The notes: generated by a model not told the origin, from the letters alone. Numbered from the stretch's first letter, positions 47,370 to 56,994 are shown. The stretch: 64,000 nt of DNA from Ottowia sp. oral taxon 894 (GCF_001262075.1 NZ_CP012073.1:1711001-1775000), one strand, 5' to 3'. Program-made: numbers and translations.

Positions 47370-49754
47370 TCAGGCCACCCTTTGCACCTGCTGCGGCTTG
47401 AAGCCGAAGTGGCCGTCGCGCCCCTTGCGCGCGCGGGCGGCCAGGGCGTTGTTCAGGCTGCGGATTTCCAGCACTTCCTCGCGCGCTTTGCCGCCGCGCC
47501 CTGTGCCGGTGACGCGGATGCCGCGCGCGTAGCTGGCTGCGCCGGCCAGGGCGTCGCCTTTTTCCAGGGCGATGAGGGTCAGGCCGCGCCCGCCTTTTTC
47601 CATCAGCCTGATTTCTTCGAGCGCGAAGGTGAGCAGCCGCCCGCCGGTGGAAACGCAGGCCACGTGCGTGTCCGCCGCGCCGGTTGTCTGCCCGCTTGAT
47701 GCCTGCCCGCCTGCTGGCGCTTCGCCTGTGTGCACGAGGGCCGGGCGGCAGATGCGGGCGCCTTCGGCCAGGGTGATGAAGCTTTTGCCGCCTTTGTGGC
47801 GCGAGAGCATGTGCTCCACCTGCGCCAGAAAGCCGTGGCCGCTGCTGGCGCAAAGCAGCAGCGTGGCGCTGGCCGGGCCGGCGAAGTAGTGCACGGGCTG
47901 GCTGCCCGCTTGCAGCTCGATGAGCGTGGTGACGGGCTGGCCGTCGCCGCGCGCGCCGGGCAGGCTGGCGACGGGGGCGCTGTAGACGCGCCCGTCGCTG
48001 CCGAAGATGAGCAGGTGATCGACGCTGCGGCACTCGAAGGCGGCATACAGCCCGTCGCCCGCCTTGAAGGCAAAGGCCGCCGCGTCGTGCCCGTGCCCTT
48101 GCCGCGCGCGCGCCCAGCCTTGGGCGCTGATGATGACGGTGACGGGTTCATCAGCCACTTTCACCTCGGCCACGGCTTTTTTCTCGGCGTGAATGAGCGT
48201 GCGGCGCGCGTCGCCGAATTCTTGGGCGTCGGCCTCGATTTCGCTGACCATCAGGCGGCGCAAGGCGGCAGGGCTGTCCAGAATTTCCTGCAAGGCGGCT
48301 TGCTGCTGGCGCAGCTGGGCCAGCTCCTGCTCGATGCGGATGGCTTCCAGCCGCGCCAGTTGCCGCAGGCGGATGTCCAGAATGTCGTCGGCTTGCGCTT
48401 GCGTGAGGGCAAAGCGGGCGATGAGCGCGGCCTTCGGTTCGTCGCTTTCGCGGATGATGGCAATCACTTCGTCGATGTTGAGCAGCACGATTTGCCGCCC
48501 TTCCAGGATGTGGATGCGCTCGCTCACCTTGCGCAGCCGGTGCTGGCTGCGGCGCGTGATGGCGCCCTGGCGGAAGGCGATCCATTCGGTGAGCATGTGC
48601 CGCAGCGGCTTTTGCACGGGCTTGCCGTCCAGCCCTACCACCGTCAGGTTCACGGGGGCCGAGGTTTCCAGGCTGGTGTGCGCCAGCAGCGTTTGCGCCA
48701 GCTCTTGCTGGCTGATGGCGCGGCTTTTGGGCGCGAGCACGATGCGCACGGGCGCCTGCTTGCCCGATTCGTCGCGCACTTCGTCCAGCACGGCCAGCAG
48801 TGCGGCCTTGAGCTGCGTTTGCTCTTGCGTCAGGGCCTTTTTGCCCGCGCGCACCTTGGGGTTGGTGATTTCTTCGATTTCTTCCAGCACTTTCTGCGTG
48901 GAAACGCCCGGGGGCAGCTCGGTCACCACCATCTGCCACTGGCCGCGCGCCAGCTCTTCCACCTTCCAGCGCGCGCGCACTTTCAGGCTGCCGCGCCCGG
49001 TGCGGTAGGCGTTTTCGATGTCGCTGGCGGGGCTGATGATTTGTCCGCCGCCGGGGTAGTCAGGCCCGGGCAGGAGGGCAAAAAGCGCTTCGTCGCTCAA
49101 GGCCTCGTTGCCAATGAGCGCCACGCAGGCATCGGCCACTTCGCGCAGGTTGTGGCTGGGAATTTCGCAGGCCAGGCCCACGGCAATGCCGCTGGCGCCA
49201 TTGAGCAGCGCAAAGGGCAGGCGCGCGGGCAGCTGGCGCGGCTCTTCGGCGCTGCCGTCGTAGTTGGGCGCGAAGTCCACCGTGCCTTCGTCTATTTCTT
49301 GCAGCAGCAGCTGCGTGATGCGCGACAGGCGCGCTTCGGTGTAGCGCATGGCGGCTGCGCCGTCGCCATCGCGGCTGCCGAAGTTGCCTTGCCCGTCAAT
49401 GAGCGGGTAGCGCAGCGAAAAGTCTTGCGCCATGCGCACCAGCGCGTCATACGCGGCGCTGTCGCCGTGCGGGTGGAACTTGCCCAGCACGTCGCCCACC
49501 ACGCGCGCGCTTTTCACGGGCTTGGCCCCGCTGGCCGCGTTGGCGCCCGCAAAGCCCAGCCCCATGCGGCCCATGGCGTAGAGGATGCGGCGCTGCACGG
49601 GCTTTTGCCCGTCGCACACATCCGGCAGGGCGCGGCCCTTGACCACGCTCAGCGCGTATTCCAGATACGCCTGCTGCGCGTAGGCCGCCAGCGCCGGGGC
49701 GTCATCGTCGCGGCCGGCGCCGGTCTGCGCGCTGAAAAGGTTTTCGTCACTCAT
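47370..49754 (-). CDS. parC: DNA topoisomerase IV subunit A
   Basis: Protein of 794 residues that cuts and rejoins DNA to decatenate daughter chromosomes. It shows [21 protein letters not shown], the quinolone-region [19 protein letters not shown], the active-site Tyr in AMRYTEARL, and the C-terminal beta-pinwheel. In the quinolone-determining loop the sequence is HPHGDSAAY, with Ser at the usual resistance position, the wild-type form. Start ATG at 49754 gives [10 protein letters not shown]. Confidence 0.95.
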   Translation of the reverse strand: MSDENLFSAQTGAGRDDDAPALAAYAQQAYLEYALSVVKGRALPDVCDGQKPVQRRILYAMGRMGLGFAGANAASGAKPVKSARVVGDVLGKFHPHGDSAAYDALVRMAQDFSLRYPLIDGQGNFGSRDGDGAAAMRYTEARLSRITQLLLQEIDEGTVDFAPNYDGSAEEPRQLPARLPFALLNGASGIAVGLACEIPSHNLREVADACVALIGNEALSDEALFALLPGPDYPGGGQIISPASDIENAYRTGRGSLKVRARWKVEELARGQWQMVVTELPPGVSTQKVLEEIEEITNPKVRAGKKALTQEQTQLKAALLAVLDEVRDESGKQAPVRIVLAPKSRAISQQELAQTLLAHTSLETSAPVNLTVVGLDGKPVQKPLRHMLTEWIAFRQGAITRRSQHRLRKVSERIHILEGRQIVLLNIDEVIAIIRESDEPKAALIARFALTQAQADDILDIRLRQLARLEAIRIEQELAQLRQQQAALQEILDSPAALRRLMVSEIEADAQEFGDARRTLIHAEKKAVAEVKVADEPVTVIISAQGWARARQGHGHDAAAFAFKAGDGLYAAFECRSVDHLLIFGSDGRVYSAPVASLPGARGDGQPVTTLIELQAGSQPVHYFAGPASATLLLCASSGHGFLAQVEHMLSRHKGGKSFITLAEGARICRPALVHTGEAPAGGQASSGQTTGAADTHVACVSTGGRLLTFALEEIRLMEKGGRGLTLIALEKGDALAGAASYARGIRVTGTGRGGKAREEVLEIRSLNNALAARARKGRDGHFGFKPQQVQRVA

Positions 49755-49756
49755 GC

Positions 49757-49830
49757 TGTGCAATCGCTCGTTTTTTGATAGCTGCCCGCACCCATTCCAC
49801 GGGGACTTCAGGCCAATTGGGGCCTGAAAC
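49757..49830 (+). repeat. Diverged relative of the dispersed repeat
   Basis: ATCGCTCGTTTTTTGATAGC, then TGCCCGCACCCATTCCACGG, GGACTTCAGGCC, and ACTGGAGCC. It lacks the CCTAG core and shares the ATAGCTG and TTCCACGG blocks with the copy at 31308. It lies in the parC upstream region. Confidence 0.5.
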
Positions 49831-49938
49831 TGGAGCCGGAAAACAGCCGCCGCAGCCCGGCGGCGGCCTGCGGCAAAAAGGCGCGAGTATGAAGCGCCGA
49901 GCCGCGCGCCCTGATGCCCTGATGCGCCCGGCGGCGGG

Positions 49939-50778
49939 CTACGACGCGGGCGCGTCAGCCTGCGCCCGGCCTGCCGCGTCTGAATCGCTGGCCGGGCCCG
50001 GCCCGTCCGCGCCGCTGGCCGCTGGCAGCGCCACGCGCAGCCAGGAAGGCGCGCCCAGCTCCGCCGCCGCAATCGCCGGACTGACCTGCCCCGGCGCCTG
50101 CGGGCGGAAGGCGCCATACAGGTGCATCACCTTCTGCACATAGCCTTGTGTCTCGCGGTAGTCCGGCACGCGGTTGCCCGCGCGGCGCACTGCGCCCTCG
50201 CCCGCGTTGTAGGCGGCAATGGCCAGGGCGGGCCGCCCTTCAAACTTTTGCAGCAGGTAATTGAGGTGGCGCGCGCCCGCCTCGATGTTGGTGCGCGGAT
50301 CCGCCAGCCCATCGGCCTGCACGCCGTACTGGCGCGCCGTGGCGGGCATCAGCTGCATCAGCCCCACCGCCCCGGCGTGCGAGACCGCGCCGGGGTTGAA
50401 GCTCGACTCCGCCGCCGCCACTGCCTTGAGCAGCCCGTAGTCCAGCGCGTACTTGCGCGCCGCATCGCGCAAGTGCGGCTGCACCGCGTGGTAGCGCGGC
50501 GACGCCTCCAGCCGCGCCATGCCCTGCGGCAGCGGCGCATGGCGGTTGATCTCCTTCAGCCGCGTCGTTGCATCCTTGATCTGCGCCAGCCGCTCCATGC
50601 TCGCGCCCTTGACCAGAAACTGCCCCGGCGTGCCCAGCGGCTCCGCCGAAAAATAAATGGCCCCCGCCGCGTCCACGTGCATCCACAAATCAGCCCGCGC
50701 CTGCACGCTCCAGGCCAGCGCCAGGGCAGGCAGCGCCACGCGGCAAAGCAGGCAGGGCAGTGGAAAAGACGGTTTCAT
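49939..50778 (-). CDS. Lytic transglycosylase (SLT domain)
   Basis: Protein of 279 residues with a signal peptide ([20 protein letters not shown]). The SLT domain has the catalytic Glu in [30 protein letters not shown] and conserved [14 protein letters not shown]. It cleaves peptidoglycan to anhydromuropeptides in the periplasm, substrates for the recycling enzyme AmpD after import. The start at 50778 places the signal peptide at the N-terminus. Confidence 0.92.
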   Translation of the reverse strand: MKPSFPLPCLLCRVALPALALAWSVQARADLWMHVDAAGAIYFSAEPLGTPGQFLVKGASMERLAQIKDATTRLKEINRHAPLPQGMARLEASPRYHAVQPHLRDAARKYALDYGLLKAVAAAESSFNPGAVSHAGAVGLMQLMPATARQYGVQADGLADPRTNIEAGARHLNYLLQKFEGRPALAIAAYNAGEGAVRRAGNRVPDYRETQGYVQKVMHLYGAFRPQAPGQVSPAIAAAELGAPSWLRVALPAASGADGPGPASDSDAAGRAQADAPAS

Positions 50779-50973
50779 CAATCTGCGATTCGGTTCAAAG
50801 GCGCGGGGCCAAGATGTGAAGGCCAGGCTCTGCGCCCCGGTCATGGGCATCCGGTCTTTGTATCAGAAAGAGGTTACAAAATGAATGGAATTGTCAAAAC
50901 CATCGTTCATTCCCCGGCTTTCTTTGCGCGCAGGCAACAGCCGCTGCGGGCCGCGCACGATATTTGCCCTGGC

Positions 50974-50979
50974 TATAAT
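50974..50979 (+). promoter_or_regulatory. -10 box for tRNA-Thr
   Basis: Perfect TATAAT 10 bp before the mature tRNA 5' end. No good -35 is seen at the proper distance. Confidence 0.5.
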
Positions 50980-50989
50980 CCGCGCTTTC

Positions 50990-51065
50990 GCCGACTTAGC
51001 TCAGTTGGTAGAGCAACGCACTCGTAACGCGTAGGTCGCCAGTTCGATCCCGGCAGTCGGCACCA
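50990..51065 (+). tRNA. tRNA-Thr (CGT)
   Basis: A 76-nt cloverleaf with encoded CCA, acceptor stem GCCGACT/AGTCGGC, and anticodon CGT in the loop CTCGTAA. D and T arms (TTCGATC) are standard. Confidence 0.96.
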
Positions 51066-51074
51066 AAGCTTCAG

Positions 51075-51106
51075 GCCGCATGGTTTACCGCCATGCGGCT
51101 TTTTCT
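51075..51106. terminator. Bidirectional terminator between tRNA-Thr and rsmI
   Basis: GCCGCATGG and CCATGCGGC form a 9-bp stem with a T-run on the plus strand; it overlaps the rsmI stop region. Confidence 0.85.
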
Positions 51107-52044
51107 TTGGCCTGCCTGATTTCCAGCCCGCGCGCATACAGCGCGTTGCGGCTGCCGCCGGTGGCCTCGGCGGCCAGGCGGGCGGCGGTTTTCAGCGGCA
51201 GCTCGTCCATCAGCAGGCACAGCAGGCGTTCTTCGTCAAAGGCGCGCGGCGCGCGGGCGTGCGGCGCGGGGTGCAGCACCAGAGCGAACTCGCCGCGCTG
51301 GCGCTGCGCGTCAGCGGCCAGCCAGGCGGGCAGCTCTTGCGCGGGCAAGGTGGCGATTTGCTCAAACTGCTTGGTCAGCTCGCGCGCCACCGTCACGGCG
51401 CGCGCGCCCAGTGCGGCCAGGTCGCCGGCCAGCGCCTGTATGCGGTGCGGCGCTTCCAGCAGCACGACGGCGCGCGGCTCAGCGGCCAGGGCCTCGATGG
51501 CTTCGCGCCGCGCGGCGGCCTTGCCCGGCATGAAACCGGCGAAGACAAAGCCCCGGTCATCGCCTTGAGCGCCGCCAGCGGCGCCCGCAACGCTCAAGGC
51601 CGCCGTCACGCTGCTGGCGCCCGGCAGGGGCACGATGGCATGGCCTGCGGCGCGCACGGCAGCGGCCAGGCGCGCGCCGGGGTCGCTCACGGCGGGCGTG
51701 CCCGCGTCGCTGACAAAAGCCACGCGCTCGCCGCGCGCCAGGCGGGCGATGACGGCTTGCGCGCCTTCGGCCTCGTTGTGCTGGTGCACGGCCAGCAGCG
51801 CGCGCGGTTCCACGCCGTAAGCGCCCAGCAACTGGCGGGTGTGGCGCGTGTCTTCGCAGGCAATGGCATCGGCCAGCGCCAGCACGTGCAGCGCGCGCAA
51901 GCTGATATCGGCCAGGTTGCCGATGGGCGTGGCCACCATGTACAGCGCCCCTTTCGGATAATGCTGCGCCCCAGCGGCGGCCTGCGCGGCAGGCAAGGCG
52001 GCATGCAGGGCGCGGGCGGCAAGCGAAGGCGTGAAAGCGGTCAT
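51085..52044 (-). CDS. rsmI: 16S rRNA (cytidine-2'-O)-methyltransferase RsmI
   Basis: Protein of 319 residues that methylates C1402 of 16S rRNA using SAM. Visible are ALYMVATPIGNLADISLRAL, ACEDTRHTRQLL, VSDAGTPAVSDPGARL and GASSVTAALSVAG. Its ATG overlaps the start of yraN, which is divergent, by two bases. Because of this tight arrangement its promoter must lie inside yraN. Confidence 0.95.
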   Translation of the reverse strand: MTAFTPSLAARALHAALPAAQAAAGAQHYPKGALYMVATPIGNLADISLRALHVLALADAIACEDTRHTRQLLGAYGVEPRALLAVHQHNEAEGAQAVIARLARGERVAFVSDAGTPAVSDPGARLAAAVRAAGHAIVPLPGASSVTAALSVAGAAGGAQGDDRGFVFAGFMPGKAAARREAIEALAAEPRAVVLLEAPHRIQALAGDLAALGARAVTVARELTKQFEQIATLPAQELPAWLAADAQRQRGEFALVLHPAPHARAPRAFDEERLLCLLMDELPLKTAARLAAEATGGSRNALYARGLEIRQAKEKAAWR

Positions 52045-52504
52045 GGCAGGCAAAGGCGAAAAGGCGCGCGCGGCGCTATGGCAAAAGATGCAGCGGCAAA
52101 TGCAGCAATGGGTGCGGCAGTGGACAAGGGCGCGGCCGCGCGCTGGCGCAAGCTCCCGCAAGGCCGGTGCAGCGGCAGAAGACGCGGCGCTGGCCCACTT
52201 GCAGGCGGCCCGCTTGCGGCTGGTGGCGCGAAATTATGAGACGCCCGGGCGCGGTGGCGGCGAGATTGACCTGATCATGCAAACGCCCGACGGCACGCTG
52301 GTTTTCGTGGAAGTGCGCCAGCGCAGCGGCAGCGCCCACGGCGGGGCGGCCGCCAGCGTCGGCGCCCTCAAGCAGCGCCGCGTGGCGCTGGCCGCGCGCC
52401 ACTTTCTGCGGCGCTACGCCGCGCCGCCGCCTTGCCGCTTTGATGTGGTGGCCATCGAAGGCAGCCGCATCGAATGGTTGCAGGCCGCTTTCCACGCGCC
52501 ATGA
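52043..52504 (+). CDS. yraN: YraN/UPF0102-family nuclease-fold protein
   Basis: Protein of 153 residues from the ATG at 52043 (138 from an alternative at 52088, nearer the family's usual length of about 120-130). It has the restriction-endonuclease-like core with GRGGGEIDLIMQTPDGTLVFVEVRQR, where the Asp and Glu-Val-Arg form the putative metal site. Function is unproven. It is divergent from rsmI; a repeat copy lies just after its stop. Confidence 0.88.
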   Translation: MAGKGEKARAALWQKMQRQMQQWVRQWTRARPRAGASSRKAGAAAEDAALAHLQAARLRLVARNYETPGRGGGEIDLIMQTPDGTLVFVEVRQRSGSAHGGAAASVGALKQRRVALAARHFLRRYAAPPPCRFDVVAIEGSRIEWLQAAFHAP

Positions 52505-52527
52505 GCGTGGGGGCAAGCCCGGCGACT

Positions 52528-52615
52528 CAAAAAGAGGAGCAAATCTGGCCGGCAAAAATGCCGTCCAGCGCAAATTCCACTAGGACCTTATGCTATGGAT
52601 TCAAGAGCTGAATCA
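52528..52615 (-). repeat. Dispersed intergenic repeat (copy, inverted)
   Basis: On the minus strand: CAGCTCTTGAATCCATAG, core AAGGTCCTAGTGGAATTTG, right AGATTTGCTCCTCTTTTTGA. This copy has the best hairpin: CTGG/CCAG plus CGGC/GCCG around ATTTTT. It lies between yraN and the SIS gene. Confidence 0.9.
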
Positions 52616-52695
52616 GGCGGTGTCTTGCGGGCCTGGAATGCCTGCGCGGCGCTCTGAGGCAGACTCGCTTTTTTGCTTTTGCTCCGCTTTCCGCC

Positions 52696-53295
52696 ATGTC
52701 TGAACAACGCATCCAGCAGTATTTCACCGGCAGCGCCGCGCTGCTTGTCCAATGGGCCGGTTCCTTGAGCGCGCCCATTGCCGCCGCCGCGCAAACGGCG
52801 CTGGAATGCGTGACCAACGGCGGCAAAGTGCTCACCTGCGGCAGCGCTGCCGCCGCCGCTTTGGCGCAGTACGCCGCCGCCTTGCTCATGGGCGGCCTTG
52901 CGCGCGAGCGGCCCGCCCTGCCTGCCCTGGCCCTGGGGGCCGAGGTCGCCACTTTCGCCGCCCTGGCGCAGCGCAGCGAAGGCGTCGGCGCGCTGGCCGC
53001 CCAGGTGCATGCCCTGGGCCAGCCCGGCGACGCGCTGATGGTTTTCGCCCACCCGGCCAGCTCTGATCACGCCAGCCTCGCCCTGGCCGTGCAGGCCGCG
53101 CACGAGCGTGAAATGCCCGTGATCGCCATGACGGGCGAGGGCGAAGCCGCCGATGCCCTGGGCAGCTTGCTGCTGGCTGCCGATACCCATATCGCCATCG
53201 CCCATGCTCACGCCGCCAGCGTGCTGCATGCGCAGCAACTGGCGCTGCACTGCATTTGCGAAAGCCTGGATGCCCTGCTGCTGGGCGACGAGTAG
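52696..53295 (+). CDS. SIS-domain protein (DiaA/GmhA-like)
   Basis: Protein of 199 residues with one SIS domain (ALECVTNGGKVLTCGSAAAAALAQYAAALLMGG; VFAHPASSDHASLALAVQAA). By position after yraN and by overall form it is the DiaA-like protein of betaproteobacteria, related to GmhA and DnaA-binding DiaA. GmhA catalytic residues are not evident, so isomerase activity is doubtful. The BON-domain lipoprotein gene that often follows is absent. Confidence 0.82.
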   Translation: MSEQRIQQYFTGSAALLVQWAGSLSAPIAAAAQTALECVTNGGKVLTCGSAAAAALAQYAAALLMGGLARERPALPALALGAEVATFAALAQRSEGVGALAAQVHALGQPGDALMVFAHPASSDHASLALAVQAAHEREMPVIAMTGEGEAADALGSLLLAADTHIAIAHAHAASVLHAQQLALHCICESLDALLLGDE

Positions 53296-53371
53296 GGACC
53301 TGGCCGCGATGGGCAGCTGCGGTTTGAGCGGGCCTGGGTTCCCGGACAGGCCCGGCCCTGCTGCTGGCATG

Positions 53372-53623
53372 TCACGCATCTTCTTGCCGCCGCAGCAGCT
53401 TTTGCAGCGCCACTTTGTCGGCGCGGCGCTGCGCGCCGCTTTGGCGTATGTGCTTGCCCGCCGCGTTCGAGGCGCTGCGCGCGGCCAGCGCCATCGCCAC
53501 GTGGTTGCGCGGCGGCGGTGCGGCCGCTGAAAGCGCCAGCGGCTGGCGCATGCGTTGCCGTTTCCTGGGATTGCCTTGCGAAGGCCCCTGAAGCCATTCG
53601 CGTGAGAGTTGCCTGGCGCTCAT
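53372..53623 (-). CDS. Small basic hypothetical protein
   Basis: Open frame of 83 codons giving a Lys/Arg/Gln-rich product ending AGKHIRQSGAQRRADKVALQKLLRRQEDA. A GGAG motif lies 6 bp before the ATG at 53623. Small basic proteins of this kind are common in Burkholderiales, but I cannot name a family. Confidence 0.5.
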   Translation of the reverse strand: MSARQLSREWLQGPSQGNPRKRQRMRQPLALSAAAPPPRNHVAMALAARSASNAAGKHIRQSGAQRRADKVALQKLLRRQEDA

Positions 53624-53728
53624 GGCGCACTCCATTTCAGAGCCTGTTTGCCCGCCTTGCGGGCTGCGTGTAAGTAAAAAGCGGCGGATTGTGCGGCGCG
53701 CCAGCGCCTGCGCCAAGGCGCAGGGCAA

Positions 53729-53819
53729 TATCTCGCTCCGCTATCAATAGCAAGATGTCCTAGTGGAAACTGCGCAGGATGGCGTTTTCATACCCCTGTA
53801 TTTGCTCCTGTTTCTGATG
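53729..53819 (+). repeat. Dispersed intergenic repeat (copy)
   Basis: Left TATCTCGCTCCGCTATCAATAG, core AAGATGTCCTAGTGGAAACTG, right CCCTGTATTTGCTCCTGTTT. CAGG/CCTG and GG/CC can pair. It lies between the small hypothetical gene and the 3' end of parE. Confidence 0.9.
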
Positions 53820-53935
53820 TCTTCTGGCCGGGAGGGCCAGGCCGGGCATCCATCCGCCGCATTCAGCGCCTGCGTCCGGGGCCGCCGCGCCCGCCTTGGC
53901 GTTCACAGCCTTGGCGTTTGTTGCGGGGCGGGTTC

Positions 53936-55912
53936 TCAAACGTCCACTTCCACCGCGTCGCCGTGGCGCTCCATCAGCTCGCGGCGGGCGGCGGCTTCGC
54001 CTTTGCCCATCAGGCGGTTCATGTGCTCGGCGGTGGCGGCTTCGCCCAGGGGGCCGAGGCGCACGGGCATCAGGCGCCGGGTGTCGGGGTTGAGGGTGGT
54101 TTCCCAGAGCTGTTCGGCGTTCATTTCGCCCAGGCCCTTGAAGCGGCTGATGGTCCATTTGCCTTCGGGCACGCCTTCCTTGCGCAGCTTGTCGAGGGTG
54201 GCGTCCAGTTCGGCCTGGTCCAGCGCGTAGAGCTTGGCGGCGGGCTTTTTGCCGCGCGCGGGCGCGTCGATGCGGAAAAGCGGCGGGCGGGCCACGAACA
54301 CATGGCCCGCGTGGATGAGCGCGGGAAAGTGCCTGAAAAACAGGGTGAGCAGCAACACCTGGATGTGCGAGCCGTCCACGTCGGCGTCAGAGAGGATGCA
54401 GACTTTGCCGTAGCGCAGGCCCAAGAGGTCGGGGGTGTCGCCCGCGCCGTGCGGGTCCACGCCCAGCGCCACGGCGATGTCGTGGATTTCGGTGTTTTTG
54501 AACAGCAGGTCGCGCTCCACTTCCCAGGTGTTGAGCACTTTGCCGCGCAAGGGCAGGATGGCCTGGGTTTCCTTGTCGCGGCCCATCTTGGCGCTGCCGC
54601 CGGCGCTGTCGCCTTCGACCAGAAAGATTTCGTTGCGGGCGGTGTCGCGGCTTTCGCAGTCGGTGAGCTTGCCGGGCAGCACGGCCACGCCGCTGCCTTT
54701 GCGCTTTTCCACTTTCTGGCTGGCGCGCTGGCGCGTTTGCGCGGCGCGGATGGCCAGCTCGGCCAGGCGCTTGCCGTGTTCCACATGGGCGTTGAGCCAC
54801 AGCTCCAGCGCGGGGCGCACGTAGCCGGACACCAGGCGCAGCGCGTCGCGGCTGTTCAGGCGCTCCTTGATTTGCCCCTGAAACTGCGGGTCGAGCACCT
54901 TGGCCGAGAGCACATAGCTGGCGCGGGCGAACACGTCTTCGGGCATGAGCTTGACGCCTTTGGGCAGCAGCGCGTGCAGTTCGATGAAGTTCTTGACGGC
55001 GTGAAACAGCCCGTCGCGCAGGCCGCTGTCGTGCGTGCCGCCAGCGGGGGTGGGGATCAGGTTCACATAGCTTTCGCGCACGGGCTGGCCTTCTTCGGTA
55101 AAGGCCACGGCCCACTCGGCGCCTTCGCCTTCGGCAAAGCTGCCGTCGTCGCGGCCGGCGTGGCCCGCGCCTTCAAACACGGGAATCACGGCGTCGGCGG
55201 GCAGCGTTTGCATCAGGTAGTCGCGCAGGCCGCCCTTGTATTGCCAGCTTTGCCGCGTGCCGCGCTTTTCGTCGATGAAAGTGACGCTCACGCCGGGCAT
55301 CAGCACCGCCTTGCTGCGCAGCAGGTGCGTGAGTTCGGCCAGGGGCAGCGCGGCGCTTTCAAAGTAGCGGGCGTCGGGCCACACGCGCACGGTGGTGCCT
55401 TGTTTGCGGTCGCCCGCCGCTGCGCCGCCGTCATGGGCGGGGCGCACGGTCAGCGGCTCGGCCACGTCGCCACCCGCAAAAGCCAGGTGCGCCACTTGTC
55501 CGTCGCGCCAGATCGTGGCCTCCAGCCGGGTGGACAGCGCGTTGGTCACGCTCACGCCCACGCCGTGCAGGCCGCCGGAAAAGCTGTAAGCGCCGCCCGC
55601 GCCCTTGTCGAACTTGCCGCCCGCGTGCAGGCGCGTGAACACGAGTTCGGCCACGGGCGCGTTTTCTTCCGGGTGCAGGCCGAAAGGAATGCCGCGCCCG
55701 TCGTCTTCCACGCTGACCGAGCCATCGGCGTGCAGCGTGAGCTTGATGCGCTTGCAAAAGCCAGCCAGGGCCTCGTCGGCGGCGTTGTCAATCACTTCCT
55801 GAATGATGTGCAGCGGCGTGTCGGTGCGCGTGTACATGCCGGGGCGCTGCCGGACAGGCTCCAGCCCCTTGAGCACGCGGATGGAGCTTTCGGCATAGGC
55901 GGGTGTGGACAT
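53936..55912 (-). CDS. parE: DNA topoisomerase IV subunit B
   Basis: Protein of 658 residues, the ATPase subunit partnering ParC. GHKL ATPase motifs: EVIDNAADEALAG, VEDDGRGIPFGLHPE, GGLHGVGVSVTNALS. TOPRIM motifs: FLVEGDSAGGSAKMGRD and LSDADVDGSHIQVLLLTLFFRHF. Length and ending (HGDAVEVDV) are normal. The start ATG at 55912 gives MSTPAYAESSIRVLKGLEPVR. parC is 4 kb away on the same strand, not in an operon with it. Confidence 0.96.
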   Translation of the reverse strand: MSTPAYAESSIRVLKGLEPVRQRPGMYTRTDTPLHIIQEVIDNAADEALAGFCKRIKLTLHADGSVSVEDDGRGIPFGLHPEENAPVAELVFTRLHAGGKFDKGAGGAYSFSGGLHGVGVSVTNALSTRLEATIWRDGQVAHLAFAGGDVAEPLTVRPAHDGGAAAGDRKQGTTVRVWPDARYFESAALPLAELTHLLRSKAVLMPGVSVTFIDEKRGTRQSWQYKGGLRDYLMQTLPADAVIPVFEGAGHAGRDDGSFAEGEGAEWAVAFTEEGQPVRESYVNLIPTPAGGTHDSGLRDGLFHAVKNFIELHALLPKGVKLMPEDVFARASYVLSAKVLDPQFQGQIKERLNSRDALRLVSGYVRPALELWLNAHVEHGKRLAELAIRAAQTRQRASQKVEKRKGSGVAVLPGKLTDCESRDTARNEIFLVEGDSAGGSAKMGRDKETQAILPLRGKVLNTWEVERDLLFKNTEIHDIAVALGVDPHGAGDTPDLLGLRYGKVCILSDADVDGSHIQVLLLTLFFRHFPALIHAGHVFVARPPLFRIDAPARGKKPAAKLYALDQAELDATLDKLRKEGVPEGKWTISRFKGLGEMNAEQLWETTLNPDTRRLMPVRLGPLGEAATAEHMNRLMGKGEAAARRELMERHGDAVEVDV

Positions 55913-55940
55913 GGCGTGAAGGTGTTGCGGTGGCGAAAAA

Positions 55941-55964
55941 AGAAAGCCCGCCACGGCGGCGGGC
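55941..55964 (-). terminator. Minus-strand terminator between lipoprotein gene and parE
   Basis: On the minus strand GCCCGCC and GGCGGGC pair around a short loop followed by TTTCTTTTTT. It ends the lipoprotein transcript just before the parE start. Confidence 0.8.
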
Positions 55965-56014
55965 GGGCATGAAAGGGCGGGCATGAAAAATGGGCGGGCC
56001 AGCGGGCCGGCCGC

Positions 56015-56494
56015 TTATTTGGCGATGCGCCAGCCTTCCTTGCTCTGGCTGTCTTTGAGCAGCAGCACGCGGCCCATGTTGGCGAAATAGCTGTTGCCGC
56101 CGCGCGTGGCGGCCATCATCACGCTGCCATCGGGAAAGCTGGCGGAAAACATTTCGGCCACTTTTTTGTCGGGCGAAAGCAGCACATACACGGCCAGCGC
56201 GGGGTTGTCAGGGTCAGTCAGGCGGATGTCGGCCACGTCAAACACCTGCACGCAGGCCTTGCGCAGCTTGGACCACGTTTGCCCGGCCGAGGGCAGGCAG
56301 TCGCTTGGGTCGCGCCCGCTGCCCGCCAGCGGCGCGGCTGGCGCCAGGTCTGCCTTGGCCACGGCTGGGGAATTGGCCTGGGCCTGGGCCTCGGCCCCGG
56401 AGCCAGTTGAAGAGGCGGCCTTCGGGGCCGTGGCGCCGCAGCCAGCCAGCAGGGCCGCCACGGCAGCCAGCGCCATCAAGCGTTTGTGAGACAT
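56015..56494 (-). CDS. Putative lipoprotein, hypothetical
   Basis: Protein of 159 residues with a lipoprotein signal (MALAAVAALLAGCGATAP; lipobox LAGC) and a Ser/Ala-rich spacer. The C-terminal domain (about 65-159) has SKLRKACVQVFDVADIRLTDPDN, AVYVLLSPDKKVAEMFSASFPDG and a closing GWRIAK. I do not recognise the family. The ATG at 56494 fits the signal peptide. Confidence 0.75.
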   Translation of the reverse strand: MSHKRLMALAAVAALLAGCGATAPKAASSTGSGAEAQAQANSPAVAKADLAPAAPLAGSGRDPSDCLPSAGQTWSKLRKACVQVFDVADIRLTDPDNPALAVYVLLSPDKKVAEMFSASFPDGSVMMAATRGGNSYFANMGRVLLLKDSQSKEGWRIAK

Positions 56495-56612
56495 GGGAAC
56501 GCTCCTTTTCAAAAGAAAGCGGCAGATTTTATCTGCGCGCAGGTGCGGCGCGCGCCGCCAAAATCGCCTCGAAAACGCCTCGAAAACCGCAGTCAAGGCA
56601 GCCGGAATTTCC

Positions 56613-56632
56613 ATTTGTTTCATGAAGCAAAT
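56613..56632. promoter_or_regulatory. Palindrome around TTCATGAA
   Basis: ATTTGTTTCATGAAGCAAAT is a 20-bp near-perfect palindrome with one mismatched pair, as in an operator for a dimeric regulator. Confidence 0.4.
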
Positions 56633-56890
56633 AATCGACGGCGCGTTCATTGAACAAAGCGGCGCATTCAGCGTATCCGGCAAATCTTTCCCGGGCTTCC
56701 GAGAGCGTCCGTCTGCAAAAGACAGCCGGGAAGAAACGGCCGGATCATGCGGAAAACAAGCAGGCGGAAGAAAGAATGCCAGCCCGGGCGGTATTTTCCA
56801 AAGCAAGGCCGAATTCCTCATGGCGGCGCAATGGCGCCGCAAATGAAATTCACGCCGCCTGATATTGGTGAATATCCAATTCAATCTGCA

Positions 56891-56913
56891 TCATGAAGCC
56901 CATTGCTTCATGA
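56891..56913. promoter_or_regulatory. Inverted repeat TCATGAAGC/GCTTCATGA
   Basis: Perfect 9-bp arms with a 5-bp spacer. It shares the ATGAAGC half-site with the palindrome 270 bp away, hinting at one regulator with two sites. Confidence 0.45.
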
Positions 56914-56966
56914 CTCTGGCGGGCCTGCCTGGCCGCCGCCGTTTGCCGCTATGCTTTTGCCCGCCT

Positions 56967-56994
56967 TTGCCCGCCCGCCCTTGCCCGCCCGCCC
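56967..56994 (+). repeat. 14-bp tandem duplication before ubiA
   Basis: TTGCCCGCCCGCCC occurs twice in a row, ending 5 bp before the ubiA ATG. It leaves no Shine-Dalgarno sequence. Confidence 0.7.

Noticed and set aside
47730..49778. Plus-strand open frame (682 codons) opposite parC
   Set aside because: Shadow; parC is certain on the minus strand.
53918..55972. Plus-strand open frame (684 codons) opposite parE
   Set aside because: Shadow; parE is certain on the minus strand.
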